From: Streptomyces sp. NRRL S-337
Lineage (GTDB): Bacteria > Actinomycetota > Actinomycetes > Streptomycetales > Streptomycetaceae
Reading direction: 5' to 3'
Assembly: GCF_000720175.1 (NCBI RefSeq)
Contig: NZ_JOIX01000002.1
Span: 310,001-374,000 of the forward strand
DNA length: 64,000 bases
Below the pieces are notes generated by a model that had not been told where the DNA came from, made no database searches, and saw only the letters and a list, made by a program, of their open reading frames with translations. The translations under genes and the position numbers were made by a program. How positions within the stretch are numbered: the first letter of the stretch is position 1; every line of letters begins with the position of its first letter. This document shows positions 34,869 to 45,339 of this stretch, in pieces.

Positions 34869-35010
34869 GTGCGCGACGGCCGCCACCACGGCGCGTGCCG
34901 GTCCTGCGGTGTCGTCGCTGATGTCCACCACGCGGTCGGTGTGGCGTTGTGGCTGAAGTGTCCGACGACCACGGCCTCTCGTTCATTGAGGCCGGTCATC
35001 TCCCGGGGCC
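34869..35010 (+). pseudogene. Relic of a second Fur-family (CatR-like) regulator
   Basis: The plus strand encodes RHHGACRSCGVVADVHHAVGVA (34881-34946 approximately), matching the C-x-x-C metal-binding segment of CatR-type Fur proteins. After a one-base frame change near 34,945-34,955 it reads EVSDDHGLSFIEAGHLPG, matching the following conserved segment (SDDHGF...EAEV). The DNA-binding half and the final C-x-x-C are not recognisable. It is interpreted as a decayed regulator gene once adjacent to the catalase gene. Confidence 0.5.
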
Positions 35011-35051
35011 CGCCGCCCCGGCTGTTTTCCCATCCGTAGTTCCTGAGCACC

Positions 35052-37319
<2,268 letters not shown>

Positions 37320-37342
37320 TCACGCATCCAATGACCTGAGGT

Positions 37343-37379
37343 GACGTCCGGGTCGGCCCGCGGGGCCGGCCCGGACGTC
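37343..37379 (+). terminator. Terminator hairpin after katG
   Basis: A 16-bp stem (37343-37358 with 37364-37379, one G-U pair) closes a 5-base loop, 24 bases after the stop. Confidence 0.85.
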
Positions 37380-37607
37380 CTGCATTTCGGGGGATGTCGA
37401 GGGGTGGTGACCGAGCGCTGGACACAAGCGTCTTCCGCCGGGCGGAAGCTTCCTGCTCTGTGACGGCTCGGTAAAGGGCGGGATCATGCTGTTCAAAGCG
37501 CAACATTGACCGCACGTTTATCGGGTCCGACTTGACTCTCCGGTGTCTGTGACGTGGCTCAACGGCGCAGTCGCGTAACCAAACGGCAGTCAAAACCGGG
37601 GGGTACC

Positions 37608-38744
37608 TTGCAGTTCCGGCACACCGCAATGGCCATCGCTGCCACCGCCGCACTGGGGCTCAGCGCCTTGGCCGGCACGGCGTACGCCAACAACCACTCA
37701 CCTGCGTCGCCGGCGACGACGTCGGCCCTCTCCCGAAGCCCGCATTCCGCATCCGGTACGCCGTCCGCCCTGCCGGCCAGTTCCGTCAAGGAGCAGAGCT
37801 CGGCGCCCGGCAGCGCCGAGAAATTCTGGACACCGGAGCGCGTCAAGCGTGCGCTTGCCACCCCGGTGGGCCCCGAGGGGCGCGGCACAACTCCCGTGAG
37901 CCGTCCGGTGAAGCAGTCGAACCTGCCCGACGTCGCCCTCTCCGCGCACGCGGTACCGCCGAAGCGCTCGTCCGCTCCCGCGCCCGGCGAGGCGAGAATC
38001 AGCGGCCCGCAGGGGCGAGAGCTCACGCGTTCGCTGCGCGCGCCCGAACCCAAGAAGTGGCCGTGGGCCGCCACCGGGGTGCTGTTCTTCGAAACGGGCA
38101 ACGGCCGGTACGGCCAGTGCACCGCCTCCGTCATCACGCACTCCAACAAGTCCTCACTCTGGACGGCGGCGCATTGCCTCTACGACTGGGGCAAGAAGCG
38201 CTGGTACAAGAACTTCGCCTTCGCACCCGGATTCGCCAAAACCGCGCCCTACGGCTACTGGGACGTCAAACGCGTCATCGTCCCCTCCGTCTACCTCAGC
38301 AAAGGCGACCTCCGCTACTCCGACATGGGCGGCATAGTCCTCCAGCCCCGCAAGGGCCGCTCCATACAGAACACCGTCGGGGCGTACGGGTATGAGTTCC
38401 GGTCCAACTCCCCCGAGAACGACAACGTCGCCTCCCTGGGATTCCCTGCCGATGGATACCATCGGCCCAATTCCTTCTACTCCGGCGGTGCTTACATGCG
38501 GTACTGCTACGGCAACACCGTCGACGCATCGAACGGAAACCCGCTGGACCAGCGGCTGGAGATGGACTGCGAGATGGGCCACGGGTCCAGCGGAGGGCCC
38601 ATGGTCAAGAACCTCACCCACGACGCCCGGATCGTCGGCGTGAACAGTCACCGCAACGGGGACAGTCACGGCAGGTGGGTGGACAACCACCTGTATTCGT
38701 CCGAGCACGGTGCCTACGCCGTGAGCGTGTACAAGTCCCTGTGA
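37608..38744 (+). CDS. Secreted trypsin-like serine protease
   Basis: A TTG start at 37608 is chosen because GGGGGG is correctly placed and a normal signal peptide follows directly (residues 1-27, cleavage AYA-N). A GTG 54 bases upstream would add a charged leader. The 378-residue product has a Ser/Pro/Thr-rich propeptide (28-150) and a chymotrypsin-fold domain. The triad is H189 in WTAAHC, D239 in YSDMGG and S328 in GHGSSGGP. Cysteines at 171 and 190 could form a disulfide. It resembles V8/glutamyl endopeptidase-like secreted proteases, often activated by propeptide removal. Confidence 0.9.
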   Translation: MQFRHTAMAIAATAALGLSALAGTAYANNHSPASPATTSALSRSPHSASGTPSALPASSVKEQSSAPGSAEKFWTPERVKRALATPVGPEGRGTTPVSRPVKQSNLPDVALSAHAVPPKRSSAPAPGEARISGPQGRELTRSLRAPEPKKWPWAATGVLFFETGNGRYGQCTASVITHSNKSSLWTAAHCLYDWGKKRWYKNFAFAPGFAKTAPYGYWDVKRVIVPSVYLSKGDLRYSDMGGIVLQPRKGRSIQNTVGAYGYEFRSNSPENDNVASLGFPADGYHRPNSFYSGGAYMRYCYGNTVDASNGNPLDQRLEMDCEMGHGSSGGPMVKNLTHDARIVGVNSHRNGDSHGRWVDNHLYSSEHGAYAVSVYKSL

Positions 38745-38756
38745 ACCGCACGTGAG

Positions 38757-38790
38757 AAGGCCCCGGACGGCTTCGGCCGGCCGGGGCCTT
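38757..38790. terminator. Bidirectional hairpin between convergent genes
   Basis: AAGGCCCCGG (38757-38766) pairs with CCGGGGCCTT (38781-38790). It lies between the protease gene and the convergent small exported-protein gene, with T/A-rich flanks usable in both directions. Confidence 0.8.
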
Positions 38791-38803
38791 GCGCGTGCTC
38801 GGG

Positions 38804-39112
38804 CTAGCGCTTCGGGCAGTCGTAGTCTTCGGGGCCGGCCTTGTGGACAAGGGACTGCGCACCCGCCTCAGCCGCAGAGCCGGCGCCTCGGGGCGGCACT
38901 CCCCCTTCCGGGCAGGGCCACTTCCCCGTCTTCTCATGGTGTTTCAAGGCGTCGTGAAACCGCGCCGCGTCCTGCGACGTCGGCGGCTGCACCTGATGCA
39001 CCGTCACCTCTGGGCCGCTCTCCCCCAGTGTCTGGAAAGCGAACGGCACCGCAGCCACGGCCACCACAACAACCGCTGATGACTGAACACCCCTGATCAC
39101 TCGGGCGCGCAT
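38804..39112 (-). CDS. Small membrane-anchored or secreted protein
   Basis: A 102-residue protein starting at ATG 39112 behind GAGGGGGC. A hydrophobic segment (residues 10-30) is the only export signal, so it may be an anchored or cleaved protein. The rest is hydrophilic with several His and a C-terminal D-Y-D-C-P-K-R. PCPEGG and YDCP provide two Cys that could pair. No family recognised. Confidence 0.6.
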   Translation of the reverse strand: MRARVIRGVQSSAVVVVAVAAVPFAFQTLGESGPEVTVHQVQPPTSQDAARFHDALKHHEKTGKWPCPEGGVPPRGAGSAAEAGAQSLVHKAGPEDYDCPKR

Positions 39113-39266
39113 CACACTGCCCCCTCCTCGCATGGCGCACCGCCTGCCGGTCACCTCTGCCGCCCTCCATCGTGCCGTCAGCCGCCACACACGTCGACCC
39201 CTTCGAGCCGACCCGCCGGGACGTACACCGCGGGATGCGGTGGGCGCCCCGGCGTCGGCACCCCGG

Positions 39267-39560
39267 TCACCCTCGCTTCGAAGGCAACGGCGGCAGTTCC
39301 TGGTGCTGCACGGTGACGGCGCCCTTGATGACCGGCGCGAAGGGAGCGGGGGCCATGCAGGTGCCGATGGGGGACTCCAGGTCCTTCTTGTCCTTGGCGC
39401 GGGATTCGAAGTTCACGATGTCCCAGCCGAAGCCGAGGCGGTCCGGTCCGGCGCCGCGCCCCTGCTGGATGCTGAGACCGATCCGCTTGCCTTTCGTCCC
39501 GACGTTCGACTCCTCCACGACCGCGGTGAGCGTCGCCGTGCCGCCCCCGGTGACCAGGCA
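39267..39560 (-). pseudogene. 3' fragment of a secreted-protein-like gene, 5' end deleted
   Basis: The minus strand encodes a C-terminal fragment of about 97 residues (CLVTGGGTATLTAVVEES..., GFGWDIVNF, ending in LPPLPSKRG). Its reading frame continues upstream only into unrelated sequence antisense to the response regulator. There is no start codon or ribosome site at its 5' edge. The beta-strand/Gly pattern fits an exported protein. It meets the response-regulator stump at about 39,560. Confidence 0.55.
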
Positions 39561-39566
39561 GTTTGC

Positions 39567-40055
39567 ATGCCGATGCTCGACGGCCTGGAGGTAACCCGCC
39601 GCCTGACCGGCCCGGCCACGCCCGACCCGCCCCGCGTCCTGGTGGTCACCACTTTCGACCACGACGACTACGTCCGTACGGCGCTGCGCGACGGCGCCTG
39701 CGGCTTCCTCCTCAAACGCTCGGGCCCCGGCCTGCTGATCGAGGGCGTACGGGCCGCCATGGCCAGTGCCCTCCTCATCAACCCCCAACTCACCGTCCGC
39801 CCCCTGAAGTCCCTGGCCGCTTCCGCCCCTCCCCCGGCGCGCGAGCCCACGCCCCTCACCTCGCGCGAGGCGGAGATCGCCCGTCTTGTGGCGGAGGGGC
39901 TGACGAACGCCGAGATCGCCGCGCGTCTCTTCATCTCCGCGGGCACGGCCAAGACGCATATCGCCAATATCCAGGCGAAGTTGAAGGTACGGAACCGCGT
40001 GGGCATCGCGGCCTGGTGCTGGGAGACGCGCAACGCCCCGTACGCCGGTCCGTAG
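39567..40055 (+). pseudogene. Truncated LuxR-type (NarL/FixJ) response regulator
   Basis: The fragment begins inside the receiver domain at MPMLDGLEVTRRL, just after the phosphoacceptor Asp would occur. It keeps the rest of the receiver (VLVVTTFDHDDYVRTALRDGACGFLLKRS) and the C-terminal HTH (LTSREAEIARLVAEGLTNAEIAARLFISAGTAKTHIANIQAKL). The first about 55 residues, including the acidic pocket and Asp, are missing, and no ribosome site precedes the first ATG (39567). The protein could not be phosphorylated; a free DNA-binding fragment is conceivable if expressed. Confidence 0.75.
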
Positions 40056-40060
40056 GGCCG

Positions 40061-40978
40061 TCACAGCACCCGGGGCAGTCCCGTCACCGCCATCACGAGC
40101 GAGTACAGCGAGGTCGTGGCCGTGATGAACAGCCGGTTGTTCTTGGGACCGCCGAAGGCGATGTTGGAGACCGGTTCGGGTACGCGGAGCCTTCCGATGA
40201 GGGTGCCGTCGGGGTGGTAGCAGTGCACGCCGTCGTCGAACGCGGCGGCCCACAGCCGTCCCTGGTCGTCGAAGCGGATGTTGTCGAAGCCGCCGTCGGT
40301 GCGCTCCGCGAAGACCTTGCCGTCCGAGAGGGTGCCGTCCTCGCGGACGTCGAAGACGCGGATGTGCCGGGCTCGCGTGTCGGCGACGTACAACTGCCGT
40401 TCGTCGGGCGAGAAGACCAGGCCGTTCGGTCCGCCGAAACCGTCCGCGACCCGGTGGACCCCGCCCGTGACGGGGTCGATCCGGTAGACGTCGCAGGTGC
40501 CGAGCTCGCTCTCGGCGCGGTGCCCCTCGTAGTCACTGGTGATCCCGAAGTCGGGGTCGGTGAACCAGACCGAGCCGTCGGAGCGTACGACAGCGTCGTT
40601 CGGGCTGTTGAGGCGCTTGCCCTCGAAGCGGTCGGCGAGCACGGTGACGCGGCCGTCGGGTTCGGTGCGGGTGACCCGGCGGTTGCCCTGCTCACAGCTC
40701 ACCAGCCGGCCCTCGCGGTCGAGGGTGTTGCCGTTGATGTGTCCGGCCGGGGAGCGGAAGACCCCGATCGCACCGGTCGACTCGTCCCAGCGCAGCAGCC
40801 GGTCGTTGGGGATGTCGCTCCAGATCAGCTGCCGCCAGGCAGGCAGATAGAGCGGCCCCTCGGCCCAGCGGCAGTCCGCGTGCAACTGTTCGAGCCGTGC
40901 GTCGCCGTTGGCGCACCTCCCGGTACGGAAGCGCTCGTCCAGAACCTCGTACGGAGTGGGGCACAACTCGCCAGACAT
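40061..40978 (-). CDS. SMP-30/gluconolactonase-family protein
   Basis: A 305-residue six-bladed beta-propeller hydrolase. Metal-binding positions are visible as E42 (CRWAEGPLYL), the N in LNSPNDAVV, and the N/D pair in GPNGLVFSPDERQLYVADT. The family hydrolyses sugar lactones using Ca or Zn. Start ATG 40978 has AAGGGATGACC upstream; an in-frame ATG 6 bases earlier would be too close to that site. It is divergent from an Lrp-type regulator with 76 bases between, so local regulation is likely. Confidence 0.9.
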   Translation of the reverse strand: MSGELCPTPYEVLDERFRTGRCANGDARLEQLHADCRWAEGPLYLPAWRQLIWSDIPNDRLLRWDESTGAIGVFRSPAGHINGNTLDREGRLVSCEQGNRRVTRTEPDGRVTVLADRFEGKRLNSPNDAVVRSDGSVWFTDPDFGITSDYEGHRAESELGTCDVYRIDPVTGGVHRVADGFGGPNGLVFSPDERQLYVADTRARHIRVFDVREDGTLSDGKVFAERTDGGFDNIRFDDQGRLWAAAFDDGVHCYHPDGTLIGRLRVPEPVSNIAFGGPKNNRLFITATTSLYSLVMAVTGLPRVL

Positions 40979-41054
40979 GGTCATCCCTTCGATAGCTTCA
41001 GTCGAACCACATTCGCAGAGATACTAGTGTGCCCGAACCAGATATGGTGGCGAT

Positions 41055-41516
41055 ATGGGAATGGTTCATAAGGAGCTCGTGGACGACATCGACCGGGCGC
41101 TGATCGCGGAGCTTCAGCGTGATGCCGGCCAGGCCTACGCCGCGCTCGGCAAGGCGGTCGGACTGTCGGCCGGCGCGGCTCACGAGCGCGTACGCAAGCT
41201 CCGCGAGCGTGGCGTCATCCGCCACACCACCGTGGACGTCGACCCGGCCGCCCTCGGGCGGGGCGTGCTCGCCTTCGTCATGGTCGACTCGTCGGCCTGG
41301 ATGGGGGACGCGGCCGCATCCTTCGCCGCCATTCCCGAGATTCAGGAAGCGCACATCATCGCGGGCGCCGCCTCCGTCCTCGTCAAGGTGCGCACGGCCA
41401 CCACGGAGGAGTTGCAGCACGTCCTGCGGCGCCTCTACGCGATCGAGGGCGTGAGCGGGACTCAGGCGACGGTCGTGCTGGAGACCTTCTTCGAACGGCC
41501 GGTCAGCGCCGATTGA
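41055..41516 (+). CDS. Lrp/AsnC-family transcriptional regulator
   Basis: A 153-residue regulator with an N-terminal HTH (DDIDRALIAELQRDAGQAYAALGKAVGLSAGAAHERVRKLRERGVI) and a C-terminal RAM domain (LAFVMVDSS...EIQEAHIIAGAASVLVKVRTATTEELQHVL). These proteins bind amino acids or related small ligands and form octamers. It diverges from the SMP-30 gene and probably controls it. The intergenic strip contains two direct CGAACCA words (minus-strand TGGTTCG) about 30 bases apart that could be half-sites. Confidence 0.92.
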   Translation: MGMVHKELVDDIDRALIAELQRDAGQAYAALGKAVGLSAGAAHERVRKLRERGVIRHTTVDVDPAALGRGVLAFVMVDSSAWMGDAAASFAAIPEIQEAHIIAGAASVLVKVRTATTEELQHVLRRLYAIEGVSGTQATVVLETFFERPVSAD

Positions 41517-41573
41517 TCGCCTCGGGGCCGGGTGGTTGCTCGTGGGTGAAGGGCGCCCGGCCCACGTCCGGCC

Positions 41574-42056
41574 TCACCCGGGGCCGGCCTCCACCTCCAG
41601 GTGGCGGCGGCCGCCCGGGCCGCGGACTTCCAGGGCCTCGAAGCCCCAGTCGCGCAGTACCTGCCGGCACCGCAGGAGGCTCTCCCGCTCCTGGTAGCGG
41701 GCACCACTGCCCCGCGGCCCGACCCACCGCACCACCACCAGCCCCGCCCGCTCCCCGTCATCCGTGCGGTAGCCGGTCCGCGCCGGTTCGCCGTCCTCGC
41801 AGACGGCTGACGGCGCCATGCCCGCGGCCTCCAGAAGCAGGCTCACCGTGCGCAGCAGCTGGCGCCGCTCCCACTCGGCGGGACGCGTCTGCGGCTCGGG
41901 ACCGGAGTTGGCCAGACGGCGGATGCTCCGGATGCCGTCGAGCGCCACGCGCAGCTCGGCCGCCCGCGCACCGGTCTCCCCCTCCTCCACGGCGTCACGG
42001 CGTTCAGCACCTGTGCGTACGCGCAGGCCGTCCGCCTGGCTGTCCCGGTCGTTCAT
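41574..42056 (-). CDS. Hypothetical protein
   Basis: A 160-residue hydrophilic protein without signal peptide or membrane segment. Two helical parts are visible: residues 20-45, rich in Ala, Glu and Arg, and RRQLLRTVSLLLEAAGM at about 64-80. A C-terminal strand-helix-strand unit follows (AGLVVVRWVG, ESLLRCRQVLRDWGFEALEV). I do not recognise a family. It is divergent from the truncated gene at 42,204. Confidence 0.6.
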   Translation of the reverse strand: MNDRDSQADGLRVRTGAERRDAVEEGETGARAAELRVALDGIRSIRRLANSGPEPQTRPAEWERRQLLRTVSLLLEAAGMAPSAVCEDGEPARTGYRTDDGERAGLVVVRWVGPRGSGARYQERESLLRCRQVLRDWGFEALEVRGPGGRRHLEVEAGPG

Positions 42057-42203
42057 CGATCGTCACCTGGCCCGGTTCGTTCGGTTCCCACCGGCACGAA
42101 CGGTACGCATGAGCGAGCCGGCACGCGGAGCGATCGTCCGGGATGCGGACCCTTACCCCGATATTCGATCGCACGAACGAATCATCCCGGGCACAATGCG
42201 CGC

Positions 42204-43088
42204 ATGCCGACCACCGCGGAGCACTTGCGCTCCGCACTCGAACCGCTGCCGTTCCCCGCCCGCCTCTCCCTCACCGCGAGGACGGCCCATCGGCTGGCGG
42301 AGGAGGGCCAACTCGCCCCGGTGCTCGCCGATTTGGACGGGCGGGGGCCGTACGAGCGGCGGCTCGCAGCATTGGCCGCCCTCGCCGGGGAGGACGCCGG
42401 GTTCCTCGCCGGGCGGCTCGCCGATCCCGACCCGGTCGTCGCCGGTTACGCCCGGCGCGCCGCCCGCCTGCTGCCGGTGCCGGACGAGGCGGTGGAGGCC
42501 GCGTACGACGAGGCACCGGCCGTGCTGCGGCACCGGCTGGCCCGCCTGCTCGCCGCCGGCGGACGCACCGCGCTCGCCGAACGGCTGGTGGTGCGGCTGC
42601 GCGCGGACTGGGGCGACGCCGAGGCCGCGCGCCTGCTGCCGGCCTGTACCACCGCCTTCGTGGCGGGGCACCTCCCCGAGCTCGCGCACGCCGTCGACAG
42701 CTGGACAGGACTCGCGCGCCGGCATCCCGACCCGGTGCTGGACCACGCCGAAGCCGCCCTGGCCGAACGCGCCGGCGAACGGCAGCGGGAGGACTGGTGG
42801 CGGCTGCACGCCACGGCGGTCGCCGTGCTCGCGCCGCTGCGCCCCGAGCGGGTGCTGACGCTGCTGGAGCGGTACGGGCCCGAAGGCCTGCCGCGCCCGC
42901 TGCACACCGGGCTCGGCGCCCTGGTCGACGCGGACGCCGAGCGGGTCGTCCGCTGGCTGACCTCCCCCGACCGGTACCTACCGCGCCATGAACAAGCCTC
43001 GGCTGGCCCGAGGAATGGCGGTCACTCCTGCGCTCCCTGCGCAGGCACCCGCATCCTGACGTACGCCACCAAGCGCACCGGACGGTGA
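42204..43088 (+). pseudogene. 5' part of a HEAT-like repeat protein, 3' truncated
   Basis: Start ATG 42204. About 260 residues form alternating helices rich in Ala, Leu and Arg (ERRLAALAALAG, LADPDPVVAGYARRAARLL, LAERLVVRLRADWGD), typical of HEAT/armadillo-like repeats. Near 42,985 the character changes abruptly to a non-helical tail (ASAGPRNGGHSCAPC...) that runs to a chance stop at 43,088. This suggests the original, much longer gene was cut. Downstream only unrelated gene fragments occur. Confidence 0.6.
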
Positions 43089-43141
43089 CCGAAACGGAAT
43101 GACTGGGGTGCGCCGGCTGTCGTGGCGAGTGCGGCTGCCTG

Positions 43142-43450
43142 CTAGCGGGCCGTTTCCGTCCAGCTGACCGGCAGTTCGTGGACGCCGTAGATGTTCATGT
43201 CGGTCCGGAGTTTCACCTCGGCGGCGGGAACGGCGAGTTCGAGGGTCAGGAAGCGACGCAGCAGTCCGTCGAAACCTGCGCGCATCTCGATGCGGGCCAG
43301 TTGCTGGCCGAGGCATTGGTGGACGCCGTGACCGAAGGACAGGTGACCGCGGGCCTTGCGGTGGACGTCCAGGGTGTCGGGGTCGTCGAAGCGCCGGGGG
43401 TCTCGGTTGGCGGCCAGCAGCGAGACGACGACGGTCGAGCGTTCGTGGCG
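43142..43450 (-). pseudogene. C-terminal fragment of a cytochrome P450
   Basis: The fragment encodes about 100 residues: VVVSLLAANRDPRRFDDPDTLD, then the heme-binding loop FGHGVHQCLGQQLARIEM with the Cys ligand, and the normal C-terminus. The I-helix and the ExxR region are absent and no start codon is available. It must be a non-functional remnant of a bacterial class I P450. Confidence 0.85.
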
Positions 43451-43490
43451 GTTGCTCCGGCCACATTCTCCGACGGACCTGACACCCGCC

Positions 43491-43742
43491 TCACAGGCTC
43501 GTGTCGCGATGGGTCGGGCGGCCGTCCAGGATGGTGAGCAGCACGGGGAGGTCGGGCAGGTCGGTGGCGGGGGTGGTGAGCGGGTTGTCGGCGAGGACGG
43601 TGAGGTCGGCGCGGTGGCCGATGGCGAGCCGGCCGGCGTGGTGCTCCTCGCCCGCGGCGCGGGCGGCGTTGAGGGGCATTCCCTGCAGGGTGCCGCACGG
43701 CGCGCGGAGATCGTCGCCGCGGCGGCCGGCGTCGCCCCACAC
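43491..43742 (-). pseudogene. C-terminal fragment of an amidohydrolase
   Basis: About 65 coherent residues (LNAARAAGEEHHAGRLAIGHRADLTVLADNPL... and VLLTILDGRPTHRD) match the C-terminal composite domain of YtcJ-like amidohydrolases, where G-x-L-A-x-G-x-x-A-D-x-x-V-L is conserved. The metal-binding TIM barrel is missing. Confidence 0.75.
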
Positions 43743-43887
43743 CCTCTCTCTACACCGGCCCCCTCGCCCGCGCCCTGCACGGCATCGACCTCGCCCTCCC
43801 TGTGGGCATCGCCGTCGCCTCGGCCCTCTACGTGGTCCTGATGCGCCGCGGCCTCACTCACAACACCCGCCACACAGCCGGCGCATA
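43743..43887 (+). pseudogene. C-terminal fragment of an NCS1-type permease
   Basis: The frame ending at TAG 43885-43887 encodes LYTGPLARALHGIDLALPVGIAVASALYVVLMRRGL, the last membrane helix and tail typical of nucleobase/allantoin/cytosine permeases. No start or upstream part remains; it abuts the amidohydrolase fragment on the opposite strand. Confidence 0.6.
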
Positions 43888-44117
43888 GGACGGCGCGCCC
43901 TGCCGCGACGGCACGTGCGGCCGACGGCGGGACGTCGCGCGCTCCAGGGCCGCAGGAGCACCGTGGAGTTGCCGTGGCGTTGCCGTGGGCCCCGTCCACC
44001 GGCATTCCCCCGCCTCGCCGCGCGTGGCGGCCGTCGTCCCCGCCCCGGCTGGGGAAGGATCGTCGCGGGCGCCCGCGGGCGCCATGGGTGCTGGGTGGCC
44101 GGACGGAAAGGACGGGT

Positions 44118-45311
44118 GTGCGGGACGCGGATGTGGTCATCGTCGGCGCGGGAGCGGCGGGGCTGTCGCTGGCCTACCGGCTGTGCGGCGCACCGGATGC
44201 CGGAGCACGTCGGCCGACCGTGGTGTTGGTGGACGCACCTCCTGGACCGCGAAGACCGCCGGAACGTACCTGGTGTTTCTGGGAGGCGCCGGGCGGCGAC
44301 TTCGACCGGGCGCTGACTGCCGAATGGGACGCCCTGCGGGTGTACGGACCCGACGGCACACAGCGGGTGGGGCGGCCCGCGCCGCTGCGGTACAAGATGC
44401 TGCGGTCGGGCGATTTCGCCGCCGCCGTCGAGGCCCGGCTGGCCGGGGACCCCGCCGTGCGGCGCGTCGAGGCGACGGTGACGGCGGTGCGCGACACCGC
44501 CGACGGCGCCGAGGTGCGGGGGTGCGATGCTGCGGGGCGCCCGGTGGCGCTGCGGGCCCGCTGGGCCTTCGACTCCCGCCCGGGGCAACTGCTCCCGCCC
44601 GCCCGCACCACGCTGCGGCAGCACTTCCGGGGCTGGTTCGTCCGTACCCGCAGAGCGGTCTTCGACCCGGATGTGGCGGACTGGATGGACTTCCGCGTTC
44701 CGCAACCGGCCCACGGCCTCGCGTTCGGGTACGTCCTTCCGCTGGACCCGCACACGGCGCTGGTGGAGTACACCCGGTTCTCCCGGCGGCCGCTGGCGGT
44801 CGCCGACTACGAAAGGGCGTTGCGCCACTACACCGACGAGGTGCGCAAGCTCGGTCCGTTCGAGATCACGGGTGCGGAACAGGGCGTCATCCCGATGACC
44901 GACGGCCGGTTTCCGCACCGGGCGGGGCGCTCGGTCTTCCGCATCGGGACCGCCGGCGGCGCCACCCGCCCGTCGACCGGCTACACCTTCGCCGCGGTGC
45001 AGCGCCAGACCGCGGGCCTCGCCGCCGCGCTCCGGCGGCCCGGGGCGCCCCTGCCGCCGCCGGTGCACAGCCGTTGGGCCCGGGCGCTGGACGCCGTGCT
45101 GCTGCGCGGGCTGGACAGCGGGCGGGTGGACGGCGCCGCGTTCTTCAGCGACCTGTTCGGCGCGGTGCCCACCGAGCGTCTGCTGCGGTTCCTCGACGGT
45201 CGTTCCCGGCTCTGGGAGGACCTGACCATCGGGTTGCGCACGCCCGTGCTCCCCATGCTCCGTACCGTCGCCGAACTCCCGCTGCTGCCCCGAAAGTCCG
45301 CCCCGTGGTGA
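44118..45311 (+). CDS. crtY: Lycopene beta-cyclase (CrtY type)
   Basis: A 397-residue FAD-dependent cyclase that forms both beta-ionone rings of beta-carotene. The dinucleotide fold VVIVGAGAAGLSLAYRL is at residues 5-21. ERTWCFWE matches the conserved cyclase segment, DSRPGQ and QHFRGWFVRT follow, and the C-terminus has MTDGRFP-x-H and GGATRPSTGYTF. Start GTG 44118 lies behind GGAAAGGA. It is followed after 28 bases by crtU, so the two form one operon facing the crtI-crtB operon. Confidence 0.93.
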   Translation: MRDADVVIVGAGAAGLSLAYRLCGAPDAGARRPTVVLVDAPPGPRRPPERTWCFWEAPGGDFDRALTAEWDALRVYGPDGTQRVGRPAPLRYKMLRSGDFAAAVEARLAGDPAVRRVEATVTAVRDTADGAEVRGCDAAGRPVALRARWAFDSRPGQLLPPARTTLRQHFRGWFVRTRRAVFDPDVADWMDFRVPQPAHGLAFGYVLPLDPHTALVEYTRFSRRPLAVADYERALRHYTDEVRKLGPFEITGAEQGVIPMTDGRFPHRAGRSVFRIGTAGGATRPSTGYTFAAVQRQTAGLAAALRRPGAPLPPPVHSRWARALDAVLLRGLDSGRVDGAAFFSDLFGAVPTERLLRFLDGRSRLWEDLTIGLRTPVLPMLRTVAELPLLPRKSAPW

Positions 45312-45339
45312 CCGGGGCGGCCCGCCACCGGGAGGAACC

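Noticed and set aside
39132..39566. In-frame upstream extension of the response regulator
   Set aside because: The extension is antisense to the secreted-protein stump and has no receiver-domain features, so it is not part of the protein.
43974..44117. Longer start for the lycopene cyclase
   Set aside because: The added residues are Pro/Arg-rich with no ribosome site; the FAD motif begins five codons after GTG 44118, as expected.
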